This document shows, in pieces, positions 1 through 7,977 of a DNA stretch of 35,746 nucleotides. The position numbers and the translations under genes were made by a program. Where the stretch lies: the NCBI GenBank assembly GCA_002718595.1, contig PBFD01000002.1, positions 36,748-72,493 on the forward strand. The letters are read 5' to 3'. Below the pieces are notes generated by a model that was given only the letters and a program-made list of their open reading frames with translations, was not told the origin of the DNA and searched no databases. The first letter of the stretch is position 1. Each line of letters starts with the position of its first letter. The DNA comes from Gemmatimonadota bacterium (GTDB taxonomy: Bacteria; Gemmatimonadota; Gemmatimonadetes; Longimicrobiales; Gaopeijiaceae).

Positions 1-1667
1 ACGCCAACCACATAAGCGAAACCACTCTCTTCGTTTATCACTACATTATGAGCACTTGCAATGCTACTATAGTGAGCATCGACCTCAAATGTTAGCGGTT
101 CATTGCCTACTTCTCTCAGCCTCGTTAGGTCGAAGATTTGCATTCCGTGAGGCCCAGAACCATCTGCTACAATGAAAGCATGATTCTTATAGACTTTTAT
201 GTCTCTCCAGGAGTTTCCGCGAGCGCCTGTGGTCATGGGGAGGTTGCCAAGATATCGCGGATTAGAAGAATCGGTTACGTCTACGAAAGAAGTGCCATCG
301 TAACGCCCGACCAATGCGTATTCTCTACTTGATGAAGGGTCAGTCCATCCCCAGACATCGTTGAGTTGGACTCCCCTAGTTCCTCCCAAGTCTTCAACCG
401 ATAAAAAGGAGACCATGTCAACCTCATTACAGGTGTATTCCGATGCGGAACCTCCTTCACACCTGACTTCTCCTCCAGTGATTGAAACTAGGCTTTCTGA
501 CTCATTGAAAACTCGTGTTACTTCATCCCAGTGATTTCCAGTTCGTTCGTAAATTGCTACTGTGCCCAGTTGGTAGTCTGCTCCAATAATACCAACTGCT
601 CCAAGATTGCCTTTCACAGCTAACGCGCCTCCGAATTGGTCACCTGAAATCAATTCGCTAGAGCTTAGTTTCCTTGCTTCTACCCAATCTCCAGAGACAG
701 GGTTTTGTGATATGCTGTATATGCGTCCTTGAAAATCTGAAGCTCCAGGGGCACCTAACCATACTTCGCCATCATTAATCTGAATAGCTGCTCCAAATTG
801 AGTGCCAGGATTTCCTTCATCGAAGGCCTTGAGAGTGGAGGACGCATTCCATTCTTTCGATTCTTCTTCATAGTCATAGGTATATGCTATGCCCATACCT
901 TGTTCGTGTGTGGCTGCTCCGACTATCGCTCGTCCATCATGTAGAGCTACCGCTACTCCAAATCCACTGTTGGGGGAAGTACCTGCTCCGCTGAGTTTAG
1001 TTCCTTCTATCCAGTCACCAGTGTTTTGATCAAGCGTGAAAGTGTATACGGATCCGGTTATGTTGTTCTGGCGTGGAGCTCCAATGAGTGCCACTCCATT
1101 TTCAATAGCAAGTGAGAATCCGAAGAGATCGTTCGGCTCAGTGTTACTTCCCATCAGTTTAGCGGATTCACTCCAGAGGTTGGTCTCTTCATCCCTCTCA
1201 AATACATATACGGCTCCACGGGCTTCACTATTGGCTAGAGAACTCATTAGGACGTGATTTTGGTCCGAAGCACTTACCCTCCCAACAAAATCGCCTTCTT
1301 GAGTATCACTCACCTTAATGGCTTGTTGCTCTTCCCATAAGCCGTTTTCATCTTTAGCAAATACATAAATTGTTTCGAGAGTAGTTGCACCAACGAGCAG
1401 GTGTTCTCCAGTGTAAGCGAGAGCCCGTCCGAAGTGATCTCCAACGGTTGAATTGGATGCCTCTAGTCGCTGAGCTTCTGACCATACATTGTTGGCTTCT
1501 TTTCGGTAAATAAAAACGTAACCAGGTGATGATTCGTTTAGGGATTCACCGACAAAAATTTCCGCTTCACCTACTGCCACAGACTGTCCATAGCCCTGTG
1601 CACTGATAGATGAAGGAATAAGTAAACCTGACATCAGTCCTACCCAAAGGATGGTTAATTGTTTCAC
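1..1667 (-). CDS. Secreted FG-GAP / choice-of-anchor B family protein, 3' end outside window
   Basis: The reading frame is open from a GTG at 1667 to the window edge (555 codons), so the C terminus is missing. The GTG start is supported by AGGTGA about 5 nt upstream and by an immediate signal peptide (MKQLTILWVGLMSG..., ending near SISA-Q). About residues 30-390 form roughly six repeats of 55-65 residues with the FG-GAP-like pattern G-D-x-F-G-x-A-(x)n-(L/A)-(L/V)-(V/I)-G-A, each followed by a Y-V-F-x-(R/K) strand and a W-x-E segment, as in a beta-propeller. From about residue 395 the protein matches the choice-of-anchor B domain: two Cys flanking an acidic/small segment, LNDVWGWTDP, a YALVGR-DGTSFVDV block, WRDIKVY, HGMQIFDL, and SAHNVVINEESGFAYVVG at the window edge. 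In this family the far C terminus usually carries a variable sorting or anchor signal, which is not visible here. Function is unknown; an exported, probably surface-associated role is inferred. Confidence 0.85.
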   Translation of the reverse strand, partial: MKQLTILWVGLMSGLLIPSSISAQGYGQSVAVGEAEIFVGESLNESSPGYVFIYRKEANNVWSEAQRLEASNSTVGDHFGRALAYTGEHLLVGATTLETIYVFAKDENGLWEEQQAIKVSDTQEGDFVGRVSASDQNHVLMSSLANSEARGAVYVFERDEETNLWSESAKLMGSNTEPNDLFGFSLAIENGVALIGAPRQNNITGSVYTFTLDQNTGDWIEGTKLSGAGTSPNSGFGVAVALHDGRAIVGAATHEQGMGIAYTYDYEEESKEWNASSTLKAFDEGNPGTQFGAAIQINDGEVWLGAPGASDFQGRIYSISQNPVSGDWVEARKLSSSELISGDQFGGALAVKGNLGAVGIIGADYQLGTVAIYERTGNHWDEVTRVFNESESLVSITGGEVRCEGGSASEYTCNEVDMVSFLSVEDLGGTRGVQLNDVWGWTDPSSSREYALVGRYDGTSFVDVTDSSNPRYLGNLPMTTGARGNSWRDIKVYKNHAFIVADGSGPHGMQIFDLTRLREVGNEPLTFEVDAHYSSIASAHNVVINEESGFAYVVG

Positions 1668-1723
1668 GATGTTCACCTGTTCAAAGAGTTCTCTGTTTCC
1701 TCTAATCTAACACTATATTCCAT

Positions 1724-1762
1724 TGAGTGCTTCATACTATTTTCCGCTCAGACTGGCACTCA
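1724..1762. repeat. 7-bp inverted repeat in divergent intergenic region
   Basis: TGAGTGC (1724-1730) and GCACTCA (1756-1762) are perfect inverted arms separated by 25 nt, between the divergent choice-of-anchor B gene and the hypothetical gene at 1851. A TATACT hexamer at 1781-1786 could be a -10 element for the plus-strand gene. The right arm would then lie on its -35 position, where I see no good -35 hexamer. An operator is possible, but arms this short can occur by chance. Confidence 0.3.
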
Positions 1763-1850
1763 GGGTGTGTATGTTTTTTCTATACTGTTATTATTTGAAA
1801 AACTGATTATTAAGTGAACTAGACTAGCTTCTAGGAGGGAGGATAATTCT

Positions 1851-2357
1851 ATGGAGATAGAATTAAAATTTAGACCTATGTTGACTCCTCCTGAGATGCT
1901 TTCTCTGGGTATTTTCGGGGGCACCTACTTTTCTAGATTGGTTGATCATAGAGACTTCCCTGAAAGTTGGTTTAGAGATCTGGACGAAGCTTTATACTGT
2001 TCAGAAAAATACGAAAGTACGGTTAACCATTTTCGTATCAAAGCTGGTCAGACCCAGGAACAATGGGAAGCGAAAGGATGGATCCATCCAGATGACCCCA
2101 GGGGTTGGTTTGAATGGTATTGCAAATATTTTCTTGGCCGAAGACATTCAGATGACAAAAGGCAGATTAAAAGGTGGTTGGCTTTTTGTGGGCCGAAGGG
2201 AAGATGGAGGACCACTATTTATAGGAAGATTCGTACTGCGGGTGTTGATATAGATCAAGGCAGGATAGTGAGTCCAAGGATCCAGCAATCGCTTCTACAC
2301 TGGTCTTATCTAGTTAATGATAAGGATTACCGAAAGTGGCTACTGGAAGTAAAGTGA
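1851..2357 (+). CDS. Conserved hypothetical protein (168 aa)
   Basis: ATG at 1851 has a strong ribosome-binding region (AGGAGGGAGGA, 1833-1843). The protein is soluble, with no signal peptide or membrane segment. It has a recognisable set of conserved-looking blocks: TPPEMLSLGIFGGTY near the N terminus, FPESWF, a GWIHPDDPRGWFEWYCKYFLGRR block around residues 76-97, DDKRQIKRW, and a C-terminal PRIQQSLLHW. I recognise this pattern from uncharacterised bacterial (and some fungal) proteins, but no function is known to me. The many Trp, Tyr and Arg residues suggest a compact globular or nucleic-acid-binding fold, which is only an inference. It stands alone, divergent from the gene upstream and about 190 bp before the cytochrome gene, so context does not suggest a role. 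Confidence 0.75.
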   Translation: MEIELKFRPMLTPPEMLSLGIFGGTYFSRLVDHRDFPESWFRDLDEALYCSEKYESTVNHFRIKAGQTQEQWEAKGWIHPDDPRGWFEWYCKYFLGRRHSDDKRQIKRWLAFCGPKGRWRTTIYRKIRTAGVDIDQGRIVSPRIQQSLLHWSYLVNDKDYRKWLLEVK

Positions 2358-2362
2358 TAAAG

Positions 2363-2393
2363 AGCCCTTCTGATCCATTATCAGGCAGGGGCT
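2363..2393 (+). other. Imperfect stem-loop after the hypothetical gene
   Basis: AGCCC (2363-2367) can pair with GGGCT (2389-2393) and TGAT (2371-2374) with ATCA (2380-2383), giving a two-part hairpin just after the stop codon at 2357. A second hairpin follows at about 2407-2430 (AGGTCCA...TGGACCT). Neither is followed by a T tract, so a classical intrinsic terminator is not supported. They may delimit the transcript of the upstream gene. Confidence 0.3.
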
Positions 2394-2548
2394 TGACGAG
2401 GTAAATAGGTCCAGATGAACTAGTGGACCTCCTAGCATTTTATGGGTGCACAGTTTGATGGGCTTTACAAGTGACCTTGGAGAGTGTAGTGATTGTTGGT
2501 TGTATTTTTTTTCTAACTGGCTTTGATTTGTTTTTTCAGAGGATTTTG

Positions 2549-3025
2549 ATGGAAAATTTACGTACAAGACTATTGGTGCTGGTGTTGACAGGTGTGTATG
2601 GGTGTGCAGGAGTGACGCCAGCCGAGACTCTTACCAATGAAGAGACGCTAATAGAAGATACTCCCGTCGCAACCGAAGTAGAAGAATCGATGGACGAAGA
2701 AACCGTTGAACCGTCTTCGTTCTACACTGTTGCACAGGCCGAAAGAGGAGAGGATTCATTTCGCGAAACGTGCCTATCCTGTCATTCTTCAAGCGAATTT
2801 AGGGGAAGAAGTTTTCAGCGAGACTGGCGTGGTTCTTCCATGGGGTATCTCTATGAGGAGATTGTCTACTATATGCCAGAGGATAATCCAGGTGGTCTTT
2901 CTACCGATACTTATCTGGATATTATGGCCTATATACTGGATTTAAATGGTTTCCCCGCAGGTGATTCAGAGCTTGTTTCAGACATCGATGCCATGAAAGA
3001 AATTGTACTTTTCCCAAGGGACTAA
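2549..3025 (+). CDS. Lipoprotein c-type cytochrome, single haem
   Basis: ATG at 2549 has AGAGGA five nt upstream and gives a clean lipoprotein signal (MENLRTRLLVLVLTGVYGC, lipid Cys near residue 19). A GTG start at 2471 is also open but would bury this signal, so 2549 is preferred (158 aa). Residues 20-57 are an acidic, Thr/Glu-rich linker with no predicted fold. The haem motif is CLSCH (Cys75, Cys78, His79). Met109 in YYMPEDNPGGLS is the likely sixth ligand, in the M-P-x(n)-P-G-x-L context of class I cytochrome c, and the end of the domain has the YLDIMAYIL helix. This is probably a membrane-tethered periplasmic electron carrier with the haem domain on a flexible tether. The partner oxidase or dehydrogenase is not in the window, and it is convergent with thrC. 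Confidence 0.85.
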   Translation: MENLRTRLLVLVLTGVYGCAGVTPAETLTNEETLIEDTPVATEVEESMDEETVEPSSFYTVAQAERGEDSFRETCLSCHSSSEFRGRSFQRDWRGSSMGYLYEEIVYYMPEDNPGGLSTDTYLDIMAYILDLNGFPAGDSELVSDIDAMKEIVLFPRD

Positions 3026-3079
3026 GACGGCATTCTTATGAATTCCAGACTGGCTTGTGGCACCGCACAAAAATGATTT

Positions 3080-4384
3080 TCAGGTCTCTTTGCTTTCGAT
3101 TAGGAAGTCTCGCAACTCTGAAAGATCAGTACCGATTGATACTACCTGACGTTTTGCTGACAAAACCGATGAAATTATCTCTGGAATTTCCAGTGCGGAA
3201 TCAATTTCTTGTTCCACAGTCTCTCGAAATTTAATAGGGTGAGCAGTCATTAAGAAAGTTGAAGGACCAGCGCCAAATTCTAGGAGACCTGACTCAATCC
3301 CCAGATACCCGACTGCTGAATGCGGGTCTAAGATTTTTCCAGTTGATTTGTAAATTTCTCTGATACAGAGCCTGGTTTCTTCATCGCTGTGTACACTTCC
3401 AACTATGTCCTTTCGAATTCTAGATACATCTCTATTGTACAGGTATTCCATACGAGCAAGATTGCTAGGGTCACCCACATCCATAGCGTTACTGATTGTA
3501 CGGATCGATGGCCTAGTCCTGACGTGTCCAGTTATGAGGTATTCAGGAACAGTATCGTTTATGTTTGTCGCGGCTGAAAACCCTCGGACCGGAAGTCCTA
3601 GTCGTTTTGCGATTAAGCCCGCTGTGAGGTTTCCAAAGTTTCCTGATGGAACAGAAAACAGAGTTGGTTCATTCCCAGGTAGCTGGCCATAAGCATGGAA
3701 ATAATAGAAAACTTGGGGCAGTAAACGTCCAATATTGATAGAATTGGCAGAACCAAGTTTTATTTGGCGGTTGAGTTCAGGATCTAAAAATGCTGACTTA
3801 ACCATGTTTTGACAGTCGTCGAAGGTTCCAGAGACTTTCAGCGCATGAACATTTCTTCCTAGGGTTGCAAACTGACTTTCTTGCAGTGGTGTGACACCTT
3901 CGGAGGGGTAAAGAATAACAGTTTGGACCCCTTCTTTATCGAGAAAACCTTGGGCGACTGCACTTCCTGTGTCACCCGAAGTTGCTACCAAGATATATAG
4001 TGTTTTTCTATTCTTCTTTCGCAGTAAGTCTAGTAAATGTGCCAGGAATCGTGCTCCGACATCTTTGAAAGACAGAGTAGGACCATGGAATAACTCTAGT
4101 CCGAAGACATTTTGTTGGTACTGACAGAGTGGAATCGAAAAATTCAGAGATTTATGAGTCAGTTCATCTAATTCAGCGGATGTAAGATCGTCTCCAAGCA
4201 GATACTCGCTAATGATTCGGGCCACCTGATCAAAGGGAAGGTCTTTTATTTTACTGAGAGTAGTGCTAGGGACTTGTCCGAATTTCTCTGGTAGGTAAAG
4301 TCCTCCGTCGGGAGCAATACCATTGGTGAGGGCTGTGAGCAGATCTGTCGGTGGGCTTTGGCCCGCGGTGCTCAAGTACTTCAA
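3080..4384 (-). CDS. thrC: Threonine synthase
   Basis: This PLP enzyme converts O-phospho-L-homoserine to L-threonine, the last step of threonine synthesis. At 434 aa it has the length of the long (E. coli/yeast-like) class. The N terminus MKYLSTAGQSPP and the APDGGLYLPE block are typical. The PLP lysine is Lys107 in HGPTLSFKDVGARF, followed by the ATSGDTGSA phosphate-binding loop (about residues 133-141). The start is a TTG whose bases overlap the thrB stop (TTGA), implying translational coupling. No other start fits the conserved N terminus. Threonine is also the precursor of 2-oxobutyrate for isoleucine, linking this gene to the ilv genes 10 kb away, although no threonine deaminase gene is in the window. 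Confidence 0.95.
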   Translation of the reverse strand: MKYLSTAGQSPPTDLLTALTNGIAPDGGLYLPEKFGQVPSTTLSKIKDLPFDQVARIISEYLLGDDLTSAELDELTHKSLNFSIPLCQYQQNVFGLELFHGPTLSFKDVGARFLAHLLDLLRKKNRKTLYILVATSGDTGSAVAQGFLDKEGVQTVILYPSEGVTPLQESQFATLGRNVHALKVSGTFDDCQNMVKSAFLDPELNRQIKLGSANSINIGRLLPQVFYYFHAYGQLPGNEPTLFSVPSGNFGNLTAGLIAKRLGLPVRGFSAATNINDTVPEYLITGHVRTRPSIRTISNAMDVGDPSNLARMEYLYNRDVSRIRKDIVGSVHSDEETRLCIREIYKSTGKILDPHSAVGYLGIESGLLEFGAGPSTFLMTAHPIKFRETVEQEIDSALEIPEIISSVLSAKRQVVSIGTDLSELRDFLIESKET

Positions 4385-5346
4385 TTTAAGTCTAAAAGTT
4401 GAGCTCCAGTGCCAGTTTGGGCTATCGGACGGACAAACAGATCAGCCACAATATCCATCTCATGAAAAACTTGCTTCATAGCTTGTCCTGCCCGAACAGC
4501 TTTGGTTTCATCTTGACAGAGGGCGAAAATTGAAGGTCCAGATCCGGAAATGCCGGCGCCGAGGGCACCCGCCGAGACTGCCACAGATCTTACTTCATCA
4601 AGTCCTGGAACGAACTGTTTCCGACTTGGTTCGGCTATCCTGTCTACCAAAACTTTCTTAAGGAGATCCCAATTTTCTTCGAATAGGCCGAGGACAAAAG
4701 ACGAGGCGTCTGCGCACTGTGCCGTTACCTCAGCAAGAGGGATGCTGTCCGGCAGAACAGCTCTCATAGATTTTGTATTTAGTTCTAGTTTGGGGTGTAT
4801 CAAAGCTAGTGACATGCCCCTGGGGACTGGCAAAGGAATAGGATTAGTTGGCTCTTCTGGCCTCATCAAGACTATCCCTCCATGTATGGCGGGAGCTACG
4901 TTGTCTGGATGCATAGATCCTGTCACTAGTTTTTCTCCTTCCAATGCACAAACCATGAGTTCTTGCTTGGACAGCTTGGTGTTCAACAGGGAGTCTGTCG
5001 CTATGGCTGCAGCTACAGAGCTTGCTGAACTTCCTCCCATTCCGCCAGATAAAGGAAGGCCTTTCCAGATCTCTATTTCCAGTCCAGTTTCTGGTTCTTC
5101 TGATCTTTCTAGAACTGCCATAGCCGCTACTCCAGCTACATTTTTTGAAGGATCGGTGGGTATTCCTGAGTCGATACTGTGGATAGATTTGATGATTACA
5201 CCTGTATCTGATCGACTGGAGACTTCTACTGTGTCTCCCAGATGATGATCTGCATTATCTAAGGCCAGTCCTAGGATATCAAATCCACAGATTACGTTAC
5301 CTACTGTTGCACCAGCAAACGCGCGCGCTTTGGTAGGATGCGTCAT
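4381..5346 (-). CDS. thrB: Homoserine kinase
   Basis: This GHMP-family kinase phosphorylates L-homoserine with ATP to give the ThrC substrate. The 321-aa protein begins ARAFAGATVGNVICGFDILGLAL, the usual substrate-binding start of ThrB. The GHMP ATP-binding loop is PLSGGMGGSSASSVAA, a variant of P-x(3)-G-L-x-S-S-A. The C-terminal GAGISGSGPSIFAL glycine motif is also present. The ATG at 5346 is chosen because AGAAGG lies 7 nt upstream; an in-frame TTG two codons earlier lacks suitable spacing. It overlaps thrC by 4 nt and follows sdhB after 64 nt in the same direction, so thrBC may be cotranscribed with the sdh genes. Confidence 0.95.
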   Translation of the reverse strand: MTHPTKARAFAGATVGNVICGFDILGLALDNADHHLGDTVEVSSRSDTGVIIKSIHSIDSGIPTDPSKNVAGVAAMAVLERSEEPETGLEIEIWKGLPLSGGMGGSSASSVAAAIATDSLLNTKLSKQELMVCALEGEKLVTGSMHPDNVAPAIHGGIVLMRPEEPTNPIPLPVPRGMSLALIHPKLELNTKSMRAVLPDSIPLAEVTAQCADASSFVLGLFEENWDLLKKVLVDRIAEPSRKQFVPGLDEVRSVAVSAGALGAGISGSGPSIFALCQDETKAVRAGQAMKQVFHEMDIVADLFVRPIAQTGTGAQLLDLN

Positions 5347-5378
5347 TGGCAAACCTTCTGTTACTCTTGATAATTTCC

Positions 5379-5409
5379 GTTGAATTCCATTGTCCTAATC
5401 TAATTCAAC
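5379..5409. repeat. 8-bp perfect inverted repeat between sdhB and thrB
   Basis: GTTGAATT (5379-5386) and AATTCAAC (5402-5409) flank a 15-nt spacer in the 64-bp gap between sdhB and thrB. In the minus-strand transcript this gives a weak AT-rich stem without a following U tract. It could separate the sdh and thr parts of the transcript or bind a regulator, but chance is not excluded. Confidence 0.3.
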
Positions 5410-5410
5410 C

Positions 5411-6154
5411 TTACTTCTTAGTAACTAACTGCACCAATTTTGTAATGGGATCGTATGCGTCGTCAACCACCCGTTCCTTTAGAGGGATTATGGCGTTGTC
5501 AGTTATAGTGATTCCTTCAGGACATACTTTTGTGCAGCACTTGGTGATATTGCAGAGTCCGACTCCTTTATCCTCTCTGAGTTCTTTCTTCCGTTCTTCA
5601 GTGTCGAGGGGATGCATTTCTAGTGCAGCGCTATATACAAGAAACCTTGGGCCGACAAATTCTTCGTGCATATGATGATCTCTTAGGACATGGCAGACGT
5701 CCTGACACAGGTAGCATTCAATGCATTTTCGGAATTCCTGTATTCTATCAACGTCTGATTGATGCATTTCCCAAGATCCGTCTTCAAAATCAGGTTCCCT
5801 TGGCTTGAACGGTGTAATTTTCTTTTTCACTTCGTAGTTCCAGGAAACGTCTGTAACCAAGTCTTTTATAGGTGGGAAAGCTTTCAATGGTTGGATAGTA
5901 ATGGGTTCATCAGTCGGCAGGTCGCTCATCCTAGTCATACACATTAATTTGGGCATTCCATTCACTTCTGCGGAACATGACCCACATTTACCTGCTTTAC
6001 AGTTCCATCTTATTGCAAGGTCTTGTGCTTGTTCTGCCTGTACTTGGTGCATTGCGTCTAATACCACCATTCCTTCAGAGAGTTCTGTTGTGTATTCCTT
6101 GAACTCTCCGCCGTCGGCATCTCCACGCCAAATATTGAATGTAGCAGTTCTCAT
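5411..6154 (-). CDS. sdhB: Succinate dehydrogenase/fumarate reductase iron-sulfur subunit
   Basis: This is the electron-transfer subunit of complex II, passing electrons from the SdhA flavin to the membrane quinone. The 247-aa protein has the N-terminal ferredoxin domain with Cys52, Cys57, Cys60 and Cys72 for [2Fe-2S]. The 4Fe-4S motif C-x2-C-x2-C-x3-C uses Cys144, 147, 150 and 154, and the 3Fe-4S region is Cys201, 206/207 and 211 (followed by Pro). His rather than Pro follows Cys154. The ATG overlaps the sdhA stop by one base (TAATG), indicating coupled translation. Sequence style and gene order (membrane subunit, flavoprotein, Fe-S) are those of the Sdh1-type enzyme known from mycobacteria and other phyla. 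Confidence 0.93.
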   Translation of the reverse strand: MRTATFNIWRGDADGGEFKEYTTELSEGMVVLDAMHQVQAEQAQDLAIRWNCKAGKCGSCSAEVNGMPKLMCMTRMSDLPTDEPITIQPLKAFPPIKDLVTDVSWNYEVKKKITPFKPREPDFEDGSWEMHQSDVDRIQEFRKCIECYLCQDVCHVLRDHHMHEEFVGPRFLVYSAALEMHPLDTEERKKELREDKGVGLCNITKCCTKVCPEGITITDNAIIPLKERVVDDAYDPITKLVQLVTKK

Positions 6155-7977
6155 TAGCCTTGCTCCTGGATAATCTTTTGGAGTTCTTCTGGGATTTCAG
6201 GAATTGGATTGTGGTGCACTTTCATCTTCCCAGTTTCGTCTTTTCTTAGTCCGATGGTGTGTTTGGCCCAGTGGCCAGTTTCCTTGTCTGGAAAATCAAT
6301 TCTAGAGTGAGCTCCTCGGCTCTCTTTCCTGGCTAGAGCGGAACAGGCGCAAGCCTTAGCCACAGTGAGAAGATGTTTGAGGTCGAGGGCAGTATGCCAT
6401 CCAGGATTGAATTGTTTGTTTCCATCGACAGCTACCATTTCAGCTTTTTCAGCAAGTTTGTCGATCTCTTCACTGGCTTCTTCCAGCGAAGTTTCTTCTC
6501 GAATGATTCCAACCTTGTCTTGTAATAGATCCTGCAGTTCAAACTGTAGTTGATAGGGATTTAGAGTGGTGGCTTGATCCTGCCTCTTGAACGGAGCTAG
6601 GGCTTCCTCTTGGGCTTGGATTATTTGTTCAGGATCCAACTCACCTAGTCCTTTTTCATTAACGAAACTGGCGGCGTATTCCCCAGCTCTCTTACCAAAA
6701 ACAAGTAGGTCCGAAAGAGAGTTGCCACCTAGTCTGTTGGCTCCGTGTAGACCTGCTCCTGCTTCACCAGCTGCGAAGAGTCCAGCAACACTAGACATTT
6801 GGGACTCTGCATCGACTCGAATTCCCCCCATCACATAGTGTGTTGTGGGGCCTACTTCCATGGGTTCCTTAGTTATATCAATTCCAGCCAACTCCATAAA
6901 CTGATGGTACATAGCTGGAAGCTTACGCTTGATATGTTCTTCTGCGTTAGGAATTTTTTCCTTAATCCAGGCAATGTCTAAGAAGACACCCCCGTGAGGA
7001 CTACCACGCCCTTCTTTGACTTCTCTGACTATCGATCTGGCAACGTGGTCGCGTGTGAGAAGTTCGGCAGGCCTTCTGGCTTCTCGATCTCCAGTGACGT
7101 AGCGCCATCCCTCTTCTGGCGTGTCGGCTGTCTGATTTTCGTACAGTGGTGGGATGTCATCATACATAAATCTTTGGCCTTCAGAATTCTTTAGGGCTCC
7201 ACCTTCTCCACGAACACCTTCGGTAACCAGCAAACCTTTTACACTAGGAGGCCATACCATACCAGTAGGATGGAATTGAATGAACTCCATGTCGATCAAT
7301 TCCGCTCCAGCTTCATAACCTAAAGCATGGCCGTCTCCAGTTCCTTCCCAGCTATTTGAAGTAACCTTGAAGGCCCTTCCAATGCCCCCAGTTGCTATGA
7401 TTACTGCTCCAGCTTTGAAAACTCTAAATTGTCCGCTTTCTCTATCATAGCCAAAGGCGCCAGTTACCCTATTTCCATCTTTGAAAAGCTTTGTGACGGT
7501 ACATTCCTGGTAGTCATCCAGACCTTGGTGCACTCCGTGGTCCTGTAAAGTCCGTAACATCTCCAATCCAGTTCGATCTCCCACATGAGCAAGACGTGGG
7601 TAGGCATGTCCACCAAAATTTCTCTGAAGGATTTTACCCTCTTTAGTTCTATCGAATACAGCTCCCCAAGCTTCAAGCTCTTTGACCCTTTCGGGTGCTT
7701 CCTGGGCATGAATCTGAGCCATCCTCCAATTATTCAAGTACTGTCCACCTCTCATGGTGTCCGCAAAGTGGACCTGCCATCCGTCTCTTTCATCAATATT
7801 TGAGAGTGCGGCAGCCATCCCCCCTTCTGCCATGACCGTATGAGCTTTTCCGAGCAGAGATTTAGTCACTAGCCCAACTGATGCTCCCATAGTCGAGGCT
7901 TCAATGGCGGCTCTCAATCCTGCTCCTCCAGCACCGATTATCAGTACGTCATGTTCGTGGGTCGAGTAATCCTCCAC
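6154..7977 (-). CDS. sdhA: Succinate dehydrogenase/fumarate reductase flavoprotein subunit
   Basis: This is the catalytic subunit that oxidises succinate to fumarate with covalently bound FAD. The start is the GTG at 7977: GGAGG lies 8 nt upstream and the GTG overlaps the sdhC stop by one base (TAGTG). Longer in-frame extensions run into sdhC. With this start the protein is 607 aa. It opens with the dinucleotide fold DVLIIGAGGAGLRAA and has His46 in KAHTVMAEGGMAAAL as the covalent FAD ligand. The GVRGEGG block, THYVMGGIRVD and the HGANRLGGNSLSDLLVFG substrate/FAD motif are present, and the usual C-terminal capping helices are complete. Direction (SDH versus fumarate reductase) cannot be read from sequence, but the aerobic context favours SDH. 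Confidence 0.94.
   Translation of the reverse strand: MEDYSTHEHDVLIIGAGGAGLRAAIEASTMGASVGLVTKSLLGKAHTVMAEGGMAAALSNIDERDGWQVHFADTMRGGQYLNNWRMAQIHAQEAPERVKELEAWGAVFDRTKEGKILQRNFGGHAYPRLAHVGDRTGLEMLRTLQDHGVHQGLDDYQECTVTKLFKDGNRVTGAFGYDRESGQFRVFKAGAVIIATGGIGRAFKVTSNSWEGTGDGHALGYEAGAELIDMEFIQFHPTGMVWPPSVKGLLVTEGVRGEGGALKNSEGQRFMYDDIPPLYENQTADTPEEGWRYVTGDREARRPAELLTRDHVARSIVREVKEGRGSPHGGVFLDIAWIKEKIPNAEEHIKRKLPAMYHQFMELAGIDITKEPMEVGPTTHYVMGGIRVDAESQMSSVAGLFAAGEAGAGLHGANRLGGNSLSDLLVFGKRAGEYAASFVNEKGLGELDPEQIIQAQEEALAPFKRQDQATTLNPYQLQFELQDLLQDKVGIIREETSLEEASEEIDKLAEKAEMVAVDGNKQFNPGWHTALDLKHLLTVAKACACSALARKESRGAHSRIDFPDKETGHWAKHTIGLRKDETGKMKVHHNPIPEIPEELQKIIQEQG

Noticed and set aside
2471-2548. GTG-initiated N-terminal extension of the cytochrome
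   Set aside because: It would place a second hydrophobic stretch before the lipoprotein signal; the ATG at 2549 has a better ribosome-binding site and a clean lipobox.
3026-3079. Possible bidirectional terminator between the cytochrome and thrC (TTGTG...CACAA)
   Set aside because: The stem is only five base pairs with weak flanking tracts, not distinguishable from chance.
4550-5245. Long open frame on the plus strand (231 codons) inside thrB
   Set aside because: It is antisense to thrB, which has all the homoserine kinase motifs. Its predicted protein is Ser/Pro/Thr-rich and low-complexity, as typical of complement frames.
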